Shown here piece after piece: positions 50,189 to 62,118 of a stretch of 64,000 nucleotides of DNA. The position numbers and the translations under genes were made by a program. The notes under the pieces are model-generated. The model did no database searches and had not been told where the DNA came from. It worked only from the letters and a program-made list of their open reading frames with translations. The stretch is from Acridotheres tristis (taxonomy: Eukaryota > Chordata > Aves > Passeriformes > Sturnidae). Numbering within the stretch: position 1 is the first letter of the stretch; every line of letters starts with the position of its first letter. The stretch spans positions 806,001-870,000 of the forward strand of contig CM072886.1 in NCBI GenBank assembly GCA_037013685.1, read 5' to 3'.

Positions 50189-50626
50189 AATGCATGTCTG
50201 ACCACTGGTCTGACTGTTTTCGGCTTCAAAAAGAGCTTCTGGGTCATTCCTTCTAAATTCTGAGCCTAGAATTTATTCTCCAAAAGAAAATCGTAAGAGC
50301 CCAAAGCCCTGCACAGTGCACAGGAGCAAACCTTTGGTGGATTAAGGACATGGTGTGCCCAGGCTTCTCCCTGTCACACAGCAGCTCTGACACCTGGCCC
50401 AAATCCCAGCCAGGTACACCTGAAATTATAAAGCAGAGCAGGTAAAGCCCTGTGATGCCATAGGTGTGTCCATTGTAAAGTATAAATTGCAGCAGGCAAC
50501 TGTCCACTGTCATCCAGGCATCCCTGTGGAACTGCACGAGGGGCTTCCAACCTCCCCAAGCCTGGCTGTGTGACTGACCAGCCTCACAGCTGTGGGATTT
50601 CCTTCCATGAAACCAAGGAAATAATA

Positions 50627-50763
50627 GGGAGGGAAGGAAGGGAGGGAGGGAGGGAGGGAGGGAGGGAGGGAGGGAAGGAAGGAAGGAAGGAAGGAAGGAA
50701 GGAAGGAAGGAAGGAAGGAAGGAAGGAAGGAAGGAAGGAAGGAAGGAAGGAAGGAAGGAAGGA
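50627..50763. repeat. GGGA/GGAA polypurine microsatellite
   Basis: A pure purine tract of about 135 bp: first GGGA units (to about 50672), then about 22 GGAA units. On the other strand it reads as a Phe-Leu-Pro-Ser repeat ORF, which is spurious. Such mirror-symmetric purine tracts can form triplex DNA. Confidence 0.97.
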
Positions 50764-53700
50764 ATTCCACCTAAGCTCAGCACAGATTTCCACAGCACTG
50801 TTTAATATGAAACTTCCTTGGTTTAGTTTAAAATCTGCCATTTATTCTCTGCTTCCTGGGAGTAACTTCAGGCCACACTCCTTTTGTTGCCTCCTCACAT
50901 ACTTCACCTGTGCAAAAATTCAAAGCATCTCCTTTATCTCTGTTTGTCCCTCTAAAGAGAATAACCCATTTCTCCACTTCCGGACTCCAAGTCTGGAGTC
51001 TCCATGTGGCCTGGAAGGGAGGGCAGCATGAACCAACATCCTCAATGCAAGGCAGACAAAATCTGTGAGATGCCACAGGTGTGACAGCAGAAGAGGGGAT
51101 TTTGTTTGGTGGGGTTGGTGGCAGGAGAGAAGGTGTTTAGGCAATGGCTCTGCCCTTTCATGAGGCCAGACAGGGAAAGTGGCTGTGGAAAAGGGAAAGG
51201 GCCTGGCTCATCTCCCTAAGGAGTCACTCCTGGCCAGCCCCATTAGCCCAGCAAGGCAGGTAGGGCCTGACCCGTGCTGGGTGAGGCACTGGCAGAGCTG
51301 GAAAGGGAAAGCTGGGTCTGGGGAAGGCTCGTTTGTCACTGCTTTGATGGGAACCGGTGCAAATGAAGGACGCTGGGTGACACAGCCCATCCCAGGGCAC
51401 TGACAGCACAAGTGCTGCAGATAAGCAGTGAGGAAGCAGGCAGCTTCCCTGCCCCTTTGGCACGAGTTCATCATTCCCTGCTCAAAGCTGGGATGTGGTG
51501 CCCAGCAGGGTCTGTCTGGCTCTGGGGAAGTGGTGCTGCCAGGGCTGAGCTGTCACTCCTCACATGCCTCACTCCTTCCACACGGGCAGCACAGCCCGGG
51601 CAGGGGTCACATCCAAAATTCAGTGCCCAGCAGTGCAGCCATAGGTAATGAACCCGAACTCTAGCAGGGAGAAAAACTCATGAGGCAGAGCTGGAAAGGG
51701 TTTCAGTGGAGCAGGGAATTGCCTCCACACTTGGAGCAGCACCCATTGACTCTCATTTTCAGGAAATTTCAGCTCATTCACTTTTGAAAGTCTGTAAGCA
51801 GCTTGAAGGATTTGAATACTCTTACAGAACAAATGTCTCATCACTCGCTTATCATGGATCAGGGATGCAAGGGGAAGGTACCTACTCAATGAGGCAGGAC
51901 GCTGTTCTGGAAACAACAAAAGCCTTGTGGGTCACTGGCAGATATTTGCCAGCCAGACAGGGCTGTTCTGCTCATCAAAGCTGACTCCAGCACAATGGCA
52001 GGCATGGAATGTCAGCCAGGGATCCCTGCCATCCCAGAGACCTGTCAAGGCTCTCTGACTGGTCATGGGATTTGCCTTGCAGCTGGCACACCCCGTGATC
52101 TCCTGATCTGGGACCTCTCCATCACTGTAACGTGGTGTGGGGCTACAGAGGAGGAGGAGGAGGAGGAGGAAGGTGGCTGGGGGCTGCACTGAGGCTGGGG
52201 CAGTGACTTCCATTGCCAAGAGGTCCCAAAAAATACAGCTGCTGCTGCTGTCCTGCACCACAGGTCCTGCTGTGAGTGACCTGGGACACTTCCCACACAC
52301 AGCACAGGAACAGGAGCTTGGGATTTCACATGTGGGAAGAGGAGAACCTGCAGAGGCTTGTCAGGATGCAGTAGCTGATATTTGCTTCATGGTTTCTCCA
52401 AGCAGAGCCTTGTCCTGGAAAGCACAGGGCAACCTTCTGGAGAGCTTCATCCTGCTCCTCTGCAGAGGGCTTTTAGTATCAGAGCTGATCTCTTCTCTAG
52501 CCTGGGCCTTCATAGACCAAGCCCAATTATTCTGAGGCAGAAAAATCGAGTCTGTGCTGTAATGACAGAATGAAATGTCCTCAGGAGTTCGTGTGTAGCC
52601 TTAAGTTACCTTTTATAAATAGGTTAACAGCTGGAGGGCCCGTGGTTGTTTAAAGGGAAAAGACATACAGGACATGCCCTATATGATATGCTCCATCCTC
52701 AGCAATTCTGCCACTCTGCTGATTTATATCTGCAGATTAAAGGATTTGCCTTTCAATCAAATTATTCTCCTCAAACTCCCAAGTAGGGGACAGAGGGGAT
52801 TGTGACATTGTCCACTCGCTGCAGCCCTCCCTGCTGCAGCCACGAATGTTTCCTTCCTTGCTGTGTGAAACACGCCTCTCCCAAATTCCTCCTGATCACT
52901 TTGATGGTGATTTGCTATTTCTGTCCTGCCTCTGGTGCACTTGGGGGACAGGAGAGGGTGAGAGGTCTTTGAGCCCTGAGGAGCTCCCAGCCTGAACTAG
53001 ACAGAGCATGTAAGCAGGACTGACAAAAGCTGCCTGATGAGACAGAAGATGACTGTTCTGGGGGAAAGCCATCTGCAAAGAGCCTGAGGGTCTGCAAGAA
53101 GTTTTGTGCAAGTCATACCCTTCAGTGCCAAGGACAGTGTGTCAGGGACCAGGGCCTGCGTTGGTTTCATTTACTGTTCCTTCCTTGGGTGAGCAGCAGA
53201 GGGGAAAGTTCTGAGCACTCACCTGCAGGCTGGGGGAGAGGCCCAAGGGTGCTGACATGAAGGACACGGTGTCCAAGGATTTCCAGGCCTCTGCTGTGAG
53301 CCCTGCTGTCACTGCTGGGACAAAACGAGGGGATTGTGAAAGGCAACCGAAGGCCACATCTGGTGTGGGACCTGGTGTCTGGGGACAGCTGTGCCAGCTG
53401 TGCTGTGCCAGGCCAAACGGGGGTGATCTCCTCACCTGAATCTCCTCCTGGACTGCTTGGAGCTCTGGGAAAGAACTTTTCAGAGCACACACTTTTTATA
53501 CCACTCTGGACACTTGGGGGACCCAGCAGTCCACTCCCTGTCCACTCTCTCCTAACCCAGGGGCAGCACTTTCTCGTGGCTATAACTGACAGAGGGTTGT
53601 GGTCCTCTCCTCTAAATTCCTCTGTTTTAATGTTAAAACAACAACAACAAAAAAGAATGGAGGCTTTCTGCTGCATCTTCCTTTGGCCATTCAGAATTTG

Positions 53701-54404
53701 CTCTGGTTCCATCACACCATTTCTGACCTCCCCTAAGGTGGCTGATCTCTCAGTGTCTCACCATGAGCTCTTCTCTCTTCCACAGGTTTTGCCCCTCTAG
53801 TTTTGGTGAACTCTCCTGAATCTCCAGCATCCTTGCAGTGTGCTGTGGGAATTGCCTTTGGAAAGACTGTACCATCTCCATACATTTCCTGTATCACTCA
53901 TCCATGCCCCAGTTCTTCCATTCCTCTTCATCTTCCTTCCCTTAAATCACTAACACCTTGTTCCTCCTGCTCCCAGCCTGGGCAGAGCTCAGGACACTCT
54001 GTGTTCAGTAGTGCCCAAGCCTGATTTTGGAAATGCCACTTTAGAAACCTGACTCCCACAAAGTCCCCAGGCCACCGAGATGGCTGGGGGCGCTTTGGCT
54101 GCCTGGAGAATTCCCAGGGCATTTTCTGTTTGAGTTTGGGCAGCCAGGCCATTTGCATGCACCCTGGGAAGGACAAGTGTGATGCTTGTCCTGAGCCATG
54201 CAGCCACTGCTGGTCCTGGCCTGCACACTCAGCACTTCAGGCATGCAAATAAAGGGTGTGTGGCTTCCACGCAGATGCTGCAGCTTTAAATATGAGCTGC
54301 ACAGGAAAATTGCATGAAAAACACCTTTTCAGGCTAGAAGCAAGGTCTCTGTGTGCATTAAAGGCAGTGTCACCTTAGCAGCAAGGGCAGAGCTTGGCTT
54401 GGGT

Positions 54405-54480
54405 GGAGAATTCCAGGTTTGGCTGGGAAGGGACCTTGAGGATGGTCCCATTCCACCCCTGCCATGGAGCCCTCAGGGCA
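54405..54480 (-). mobile_element. Short CR1 3' end
   Basis: ggtttggctgggaagggacc then cattccacccctgccatgga; only about 75 bp are recognisable. Confidence 0.65.
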
Positions 54481-56501
54481 GTTATGTGGCCTCTTCTGGA
54501 CCCACTTGAGGAGCCAGAGCTGGTTCCTGTCCCTGCCAGCCCCTCAGCCCCAGCCCCTCATGCTGGGCTGGGCTGGGCTGGCAGCTCCCAGTGCCAGGTA
54601 ACAAATCCCACACAGCTCCACAGCCCTGGAACGTGAACCTTCCACACCAAACATCCCCTCACCAGGAAGGGTTTTCAGGCTTGGAAAAGTTTCCTACCTC
54701 TGCTCCCAAGCCCTGGCTGCCAAAGCAGAGCAGAGTGAATCAGATCACCCCTGAGGCTGGGGCAGAGAGGGGAACTCTGAGGAATTGTCTCACTTATTCC
54801 AGAGCTTGAGTACTGGTCTTTTTTTTTGTCTTACTGCGTAGGTGGAGTAAGAGCAAGAAGGGACAGCTGGGATGAGGGTGTGACTGCAGAGCTGGTCCCA
54901 AGGAGCACAGTGAAAGTGCAGCTCCAGTTAGAGCTCAACCAGAGGGTGGCTGACAGTGGAATTAGAAGTTGCCTGGAAATGCCAAAGGATGAAACTCAAT
55001 CTGTCATCTAATTTAATCACCATGTTGTTAAAGCCGAGCTTTCTGGAAGAGACAACATAAACACAGGCTCTAGAAGGCAATTTCATCCCTTGGGACTCCA
55101 CAACAGACCTGGAGACCTGATTGTGAAATTCCATCATTGCAGGGAGGAAAAAAAATGCTGATAATATCCCAAGTTTGTCCTCAAAGGCCACAAAGTGCCA
55201 GGGTTTCTCTACATTCTTTCTGCTCTTGCTTTTAAAAGACACGAGAGCTGGGGGAAATAACAGCAGCTCTCAGTACAGTGGGAGAGAATAATCTAAATTC
55301 TTATTCATCTCCCAAAAATGAGCGACTTTAAGGAAGGGGGTGGAGGGGGGACTGAATTTCCTGCACTTGCTTGGAATAGGAATACAACTCGTTCATACAA
55401 AGCATGGAAAATAATGATAATCCAAGGGGAAAAAAAGTTGGCAGGCTATGAAATTCAAAAAAAGGCAGAAAACTAGAAAGTCTGAGCAATGGCAGAAGCA
55501 AAAAGACAGAGAGACAGCCCCTTTCCAGGCTTTTGAGAGATAAAGCAGGTCTTAGGGCCCAGCAAAGGAGGCTGTTGGCAACTGATCTTAAGTATTATCT
55601 TGGCATTATTAATTTTTGCAGCCAGGAGGATTTATCACATAAACCAGCAGGGCAGCAGACAGGCAGGAATTAAGGCAAATCTAGGCTTCCACCTCTGTGA
55701 ATTGATTATAATTGGGAGCATCCACCAGCCAAGGATCCAGGCAACCAAAGAGCCCAATTCAGCTATTTTCAAGTTTTTGGTAAACTGAATGAATCCTTAA
55801 TAGCAGCACTCAGTTGTAGAGTGGTATCTGCATTAAAAATTGCTTCAAAGGAGAAGAAAACAAACTCGGAAGGAATCAAAGCCTTCCTTGTCCAAACTAC
55901 TCTGAAATTATCCAATTTGAAGAAGGTTTGTGGCAGCTGGGAAAACGAGGGGCATGAAATGCCACACCAAGTAAGTGATAAAGAAATAAGTGCTGAAGAC
56001 ATCTATAAATAGAGGTGTTCATGCACTGAACAGGGAATCACACAGGCAGAGCGAGCTTGGGGAAAGGCTCCTGGAGAAGGAGTGGGGAAGATGACGAGAG
56101 AGTCGTGAAGATCAGAGAGCTCGTGGCAATTAACTCGTGTCAGGGAGAGATGAAGGCACTGGAGACAGACAAGCAAACCCTCAGGACATCAAGATGCCAC
56201 GTGAAAGTGGGGGAGATGGTGGCTAGGGAGCCTGAATGACTCAAGGATACTTTCCAAAATGAAAGCCAAACCCCAAAGGTCGTTACACATCCTAATGAAT
56301 CACCCAGTGCAGTCTCTGCTCAAATCCTCTGCTCCTCAACTGGAGGCTCTGGGCTTGCTCAAGAGGGCAGGTGGGGTGGAGTGAACCTAAAATTGAGGTG
56401 ACAGGAGAAACTGTAGAGGCACCAGGGAGTTTGGGAAGCTGTGGGGTCATTTAGTGCCCAGAGAGATGAGACAAGGCATGTGAGGTGTCTCAGCACTTCC
56501 A

Positions 56502-56854
56502 TGAGGGTGACCTTCAGGCCATTCCTTCAAGAGGAGCATCCACAGTCCATGGAAGAGTTCTCCTCCCCATGGGAGAAGCCTGTGCTGAGTGCTGTTCTTT
56601 CCAGGCTCATTTCTAAATCACTGAGAAAAGATTTTAGCTGAAATCCAAGCTGAAATCCCTGCAGATTGTGCTTGTGGCTTCTATAAACCCTGAGTGAACC
56701 CGGATGAGGCCAGGACAGCATCCAGATCCTGCTATAGGAGAGCCCCTGGAAACCTTCACAGTTCTTGATTTCAGGGAGCAGAGAACTTTTAATCTCTCAT
56801 TGCAGAGAGAGTTTTGGCAAGGGAATCTGCTTGAAGTCTTGTCCCATGTGGACA
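56502..56854 (+). repeat. Left arm of perfect 353-bp inverted repeat
   Basis: Every base I compared is identical to the reverse complement of 62923-63275, with no gap. The outer limit is at tgagggtgacc and the inner limit at gtcccatgtggaca. The family is unknown to me: there is no CR1 tail and no clear LTR ends. Open frames in it (for example 56527-56721 minus) are repeated exactly in the other arm, but they look accidental. Confidence 0.9.
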
Positions 56855-57664
56855 TCACTCCCTTTTTTGTTACTGGATTACTGCTGTCAGAGTTGGCCTC
56901 AGAGCAGTTTTCAAAGTCAGTGAATTAATTCTCCTCCCTTTGAGAAAAGGCTCCCATGGCTGCTGTCTCCTCTCCTTGGCCGTGGAGTCTTTGGAAGGGA
57001 GAATTGGGGATAATCAGTTTGTCACAAGTGGCAGGAACACGCTGCACAGAGCTTTACATGCTGACAGAGGAGTGCTGGTTGTAACCAGCCCAAGCACTTC
57101 CCTAAAATGAGTATCTTAATAAATCCATTCCTTTGGGAAAGCATCTGCTTTGGCATTAAATTATTCCAGATCTGAACATTAGCGGCATTTTTGCTAAACT
57201 CGAGCTGTCATCCCACCAGAGCACAATTAAACATTAAGTCTGCAACAAATTCCTCATGAAACCTGAGAAGAACCAAATGACTTCAATGTCAAATTGCTGC
57301 TTCAGCAAATGGGAGCAGATTTGGGGCACTGGGGGAAGATGCCATTTCTGGGCTGAGAAGATGAGCCACAGCCATGATGAGTGTTTTGCCAAGCCTATAT
57401 CTGGTTTCAAAACCTTCCCACAGTCATCCTAAATAAGCACTGGTGAGAGAGTTATTAAAGAGGAGATGGACTAAGAGCAGCCTGAGCATTAATGAACCAG
57501 TGCAGGTTTGCAACAGAGCTTGTTCAATCGGGGGAACTGCTCCAGGTTCTCAAATGGGGACAGGGCTCTTGCAAAAGCAGGGTGGGGAAAGCAGCTGCAA
57601 TGAGCCAGGTCCCACCAGGGCCCCAGACCTCAGCTCTGCAGCACTGCTGCTGCCAAGCTCTCCT

Positions 57665-57785
57665 CCTCAGGATGGCTGGGCTGGGAGAGACCTTCAGGAT
57701 CATCCAGAGCCACCCCTGCCATGGGCAGGGACACCTCCCACTGTCCCAGGCTGCTCCAAGGCCTGTCCTACCTGGTCTGAGATCA
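57665..57785 (-). mobile_element. Short CR1 3' end
   Basis: ggatggctgggctgggagag, then ccacccctgccatgggcagg, then ccactgtcccaggctgctcc in antisense. Confidence 0.85.
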
Positions 57786-58779
57786 GTGGGTGCAAACACC
57801 CCACAGGCAGCCCCTGCCAGGTGCCACGGGAGGGCACAAGCCCAGCTCTGTGGTGCCCGTGTCCGTGACCTCCTCACCGGGATTCCTGCCCCAGGAAGCC
57901 CCAAAGGGGAAGCCAGGAGCTGAGGATGGGTTAGGAAGCATGGCTGGCACCTGGGGTCACCTGGCAGCTGCCCCAGGGGGTGACCCCCGTGACACCGGGG
58001 CTCTGTGACACCCAGCACGGATCATGCTCCTCTCTGGGCACAGGAGGTGCCTGTGCCCTGGTCGAGGGCACAGGAGGTGCCAGGGTTTGGGCTGTGCCCT
58101 GGGAACAGCCCGGGGCAGCCACAGTCCTGGCCGTGGGTGACACATGCTGTCATTAGTAGGTGCTGTAATTAGCAGGAGCCAGTGCTGCTGGGGTTTGTGC
58201 CTGCTTCAGCCCTGCTTCCTCCTCCCACCATCCTCCTCCCACCATCCTCCTCCTCCTCCTCCCGGGGCTGGGCAGTCCCAGAAGCACAGCTGGGCCCACG
58301 CAGGTCCCCAACTCTTCCACCACCCACTGCAGCCCCTGGCAGATAGGAGCGGAGCAGAGCTGTGCTTTGAGAAACAGGTTCAGGTGCAGAGCTGTGCTTT
58401 GGGAAGCAGCATGACAAAGGATTGATTCAAAGCCACTGAACCAGTTTGGCGAGCACCGAGGTCCCTGGGGGAATGTTGTGCTCATGGGAACTCTCTTGGC
58501 ATCACCAGGGTCCCAGGAAATGTGGGGTCTGCCCCAGCAGAGTGAGCACAAGTGAATTTGGGGCTCTCCTGGATGCAGAGCTGGTGTCAGGTGTGTGGAC
58601 AGGATGGATTTGGTCCTGGACTTTTTCCTGTTGCAGCAGGAGTGGAGCCACATCTCTGCACTGGGAAAAACTGGGCACATCCCCACCAGCCCCAGCAATC
58701 CTCAGCCCCTCACTTGCTCCTCTCCCCTCCATCCAGCATGGCTGGAATTGGGTGAGAAGTTCGAGCACCCAAAGGTCAC

Positions 58780-58980
58780 CAAGGTAACCAGAGGGATGGA
58801 GCAGCTCTGCTGCAAGGAAAGGCTGGGAGAATTGGGATTGTTCAGCCTGGAAAAGAGAAGCTTTGGGGTGATATCACTGGGGTCTTCCAGTGCCTGAAGG
58901 AGCTACCAGAAAGATGGGGAGAGATTTGAACAAAGGCCTGGAGTGACAGGATATCAGGGAATGACCTTCTCTTCTCCAGG
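58780..58980 (+). mobile_element. CR1 ORF2 C-terminal fragment
   Basis: A coding trace GMEQLCCKERLGELGLFSLEKR at about 58792-58860 matches the CR1 ORF2 end (consensus form ERLRELGLFSLEKRRLRG). It continues as ggtgatatcactggggtctt and stops near 58980 without the usual tail. Confidence 0.78.
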
Positions 58981-59629
58981 CTGGACAGCCCAGCTCTCCC
59001 TGCCTCTCTCCACACGAGAGCTGTTCTCCTCACCTCCAGCACATCCTGCTGGGAAGCAGCAGGGTCTGCTCCTCCCTTGGCCAGGGAAGCAGAGCTCACT
59101 GGGCAGAGCCATCCCTCAGGCCACTGCCTGGCACTGCCAGAGCCATCCCTGGGCAGCAGAGCGAGCTCCCAGCCCGGCTGTGCCCAGGGATACGTGCACA
59201 CCCCCAGCCCCACGCTGCAGCTGTGCACAGATGGCTTTGGATGTGTTTATTCCCATTCCCAGCTGCTCCCAGGGCTGGCTGTGCTGCTGCTGGGACCGGG
59301 GGTGTTGTTCACAGTGTGGTTTTTGTGGAGCTCTCTGCACCAGCGGCCAAGGTTTTGGGGTGCCAGAGCTCTCTGCATCCTCTGTTATCACCCTACAGGT
59401 AGGGGGATCCAGTTCCTGAGGGATTCCAGCCCAAATTCACAGCAGACAGGATCTGATCCATCATGTACCTTGTGATCCAGCCCCAGGAGATGAGCAGGGA
59501 CCGCTCTGAGCTCGCCAAGGACAGGGGGAAGCAGGACGGATATTCATTCCCTGGAGCAGCAGCAGCTGTTTGCACAGCCAACGTGTGTCCGTGGCCTTGG
59601 AGGCCGTGTCCAGCCTGGAGAGCTGACAG

Positions 59630-60310
59630 TGGAATAAAGACGTCGGGAACCCGCAGACAAAGGCGCGATTGTGGCGGCCGGGGCTCGGCAGGAGCGGGGC
59701 TGCTCCCGGCGCCTCTGGGCGCTGCCAAACAGCAGCTGGAGCCCCTGGAAAACAATTCCCCGATGCCCCTCTCGGCAGCTGGGACCCGCTCCGAGCAGGG
59801 AGCCCGCCTGGCATCGGCCACAGCTGGGATGGGCCGAGGCATAAGCGCGGTTTGACTCGGGGATGCTGGAGGGAGCACCCAGCAGAGCCTCAGGGGAAAA
59901 TGCCGGGAATTTCCGCGTGGGTTTTGCTGGATGCCGGCAGAGCTGCTGGCTCCGGGCTGTGAGATGGGGAGCAGCCACCCTGGGGAGGCACCGAGGGCTG
60001 TGTGCCTGTCCCCATCGTGTGTGTGCCAGCCCAAAGCATCCCGTGCTGGCATCCCGGCTGGGCACCGCGGGATGCTCAGGACTGCCCCTTGTAGGATCTG
60101 TCGGGCCCGAGGGAGGGACAGGGTGGGCACTCACAGCCCCTTTCCCTGCAGAGCTGCTCCGGTCCCGGCGGGATGAGAGCGCCGGGCAGCTCCGCATCCC
60201 TCTGCATCACAGGCACCGGGTACCGTGCGGCAGGCTGGGAGCACCGCGGTGTGCAGCTGAGTCACGGAGCCGTGTCACCCTCCGCTGGGAGTGTCACCCA
60301 CCCCTGGGAC
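59630..60310. promoter_or_regulatory. Second, weaker CpG-rich patch
   Basis: About 700 bp with many CpG dinucleotides (for example cgcgattgtggcggccgg near 59665 and ccggtcccggcgggatgag near 60158), in contrast to the CpG-poor flanks. It overlaps several long but unrecognised open frames on both strands. It could be a small promoter or an exon-bearing GC-rich segment. I find no CDC25A exon 1 sequence in it. Confidence 0.4.
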
Positions 60311-60409
60311 ACCCACACACTCACAGTCACTGCTCCTGCCCGCAGAGCATCTCCTGGTGATGCCTTGGCTTTTAGCTTTTATATTTTTCAGAATCTCTGC
60401 TGCTTAGTG

Positions 60410-60785
60410 TGTAACTGAAACTTCATGTTAGATGTTAGTAAATTGTCTTCACAGGGTGCTTGCACAAAACAATTCCTTTCTAGCTAAAGAATCATAGACA
60501 ACTGGTACCTAAAAAGCAGAAACAACAGCGAGGGAGAGGGAGCAAGCCAGGGGGCTGAGACTTCATAACCTGGGGCTGTGGTTGGACAATTTTATAAGTT
60601 TTGGTTCACCTACACGTTGGGGTCAAGTGTCAAACTCGTGACCGAGATCCATCCTGGATTTGATTTGGGTGTAGCCCCATCCAGGCTCTTGCACTGCCCA
60701 AAGTGTATCCTTTCAATAAATACCTGATTGATTCCTTTTGCTCTGTCTAGTCTCTATTCCAGCTCAGCCTTTCTAGGCAACACTG
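60410..60785 (+). mobile_element. Possible solo LTR of an endogenous retrovirus
   Basis: A 375-bp block with LTR-like order: a TG start (tgtgtaactgaaac), a polyadenylation signal AATAAA at about 60716, a pyrimidine-rich segment (ttgctctgtctagtctct) and a CA end near 60783 (aggcaaca). No gag, pol or env sequence adjoins it and I see no obvious target-site duplication. Solo LTRs of this form are common in bird genomes. The boundaries are approximate. Confidence 0.4.
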
Positions 60786-61774
60786 GCAGCTCTGCCCCAG
60801 CTCCCCAAGCCAGGCTGAGCACAGCAGGGAATTTGGGCATCCTGGGCATGTCCTACCCGTGGAGCAGGAGCCAGGCGCTCCCGGGGCATGCGGGATCTGG
60901 GCTGTGCGGGCAGGGCCGAGCCTGGGCGCTGTCCCAGGGCTGCTCCTCTGCAGCAGAAGGGGCAGGAGCTCCGGCTGCTGGGTGCATGCACACCCTCCTG
61001 CGGCCAGGAGGAGAGAGAGCCCCAGGAAAACACGGAGTGTTTTGTTAACAGCCCTTGAAGCAGCTTCCTCGCCCACCCCGCTTTTGGCTGGAGGTTTCCC
61101 TGCCTTGCTGAAAACTGATGGCAAAACTGGGCTTTGGATGCTTTTACTTCCTCCTGGAAGTGATGAGGGGATGGTAGCCAGGCTCCTTCTCCTCCCTCAC
61201 CACAGGACAGCCAGAATAGTCTTTTCTTGCTGTGGGATGATGCTGCTGTTGACACAAGTATGCAGACACCCACCCACTCATAAATAACTCGGTTATTGGC
61301 AAGCAGAGCTGGGCTGTGCTGAGCCTTGCTCCTCTCCCCAGCACACCAGGCCCATCCAGAGCTGCCTCTGCAGCAGATCCTGGGGCAGCCCAGCTCGCCT
61401 GGGGCTGGGATGCAGCCACTGATCAGCCCAGGAGGAGAATCTGTTCCAGCAGAAAGGAACAGAACAGTTCAGCACTTCATGGCCTGGCTGTGTGTGGAGG
61501 ATGTTCAGCCTGTAACACTTCAATGAGCCCAGGAGACACGAGGATTTCCCATCTTCTCCCCCCAGCACAATCAGTGCCCTAAGGCACTTCCATGTTTCAT
61601 CAGACTTCCTGCGAGAAGAAATTCAATATTCAAATAAGAGGAGCCAAGATTTGTACCACTGGGATTATTTCAGCACTGGTACCTGATCCTTTGTGGGGTT
61701 TATGTGCCAGCATCGACAAAGTGAGCAGGAGGTGCTTTTTGGCAACCCATAGGTGTTTCTCCCACATGTGAACC

Positions 61775-61835
61775 ATGGAATATCCTGAGTTGGAAGAGAC
61801 TACAAGGACCGTGGAGTCCAGCTCCTGAATGAGGG
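61775..61835 (-). mobile_element. Very short CR1 tail, CR1-X-like
   Basis: accatggaatatcctgagtt followed by ggaagagactacaaggaccg and ccagctcctg, the antisense terminus of the subfamily ending in gatattccatg. Confidence 0.65.
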
Positions 61836-62049
61836 ATGTTCAAGGTGAGGACAGGAGGTACAAGGATGAAAACCCTGGTGTTTTTACAAGTGTGGGGTTT
61901 GGCAGCACCCTGACTCCTTTCCCTTCACCCCCTGGTGTTCTCCCAGCCCCACACCCCTCCCATGGCACACAGCACTGTTCCAGCCAGCAGCAGGACCTGC
62001 CACAGCCACCCACAGATGACAGAGCAATATCAGCTACACATTTCCACAG

Positions 62050-62118
62050 CCCTGGCAGGGGCTGGGAGGAGATGAGTTTTGAGATCCCTTCCAACCCATA
62101 CCATTCAGGGACTCCCTG
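62050..62118 (+). mobile_element. Very short CR1 tail
   Basis: gcaggggctgggaggagatg and gatcccttccaacccatacc plus attcagggactcc. About 65 bp of terminus only. Confidence 0.7.

Larger units (their letters stand above)
49431..56500. other. Intergenic DNA between MAP4 promoter and inverted repeat
   Basis: Contains the small duplication (50.1 kb), the GGAA tract (50.6 kb), a GAG/GGA triplet run near 52148-52168 and one CR1 scrap (54.4 kb). I looked for CDC25A exons on both strands, including the catalytic loop HCEFSSERGPR, and found none. 54.8-56.5 kb shows nothing classifiable. Confidence 0.5.

Noticed and set aside
50253..50841. Frames with Leu-Pro-Ser-Phe or Glu-Gly-Arg-Lys repeats
   Set aside because: They are generated by the GGGA/GGAA microsatellite.
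56527..56721. A 64-codon minus-strand frame repeated exactly at 63056-63250
   Set aside because: The exact recurrence results from the 353-bp repeat and the peptide has no recognised family; it is weak evidence for coding.
59393..60197. Overlapping minus-strand frames of 217-245 codons and plus-strand frames of 97-165 codons
   Set aside because: They coincide with a CpG-rich patch and have low-complexity Pro/Ala/Ser/Arg-type translations; none resembles CDC25A.
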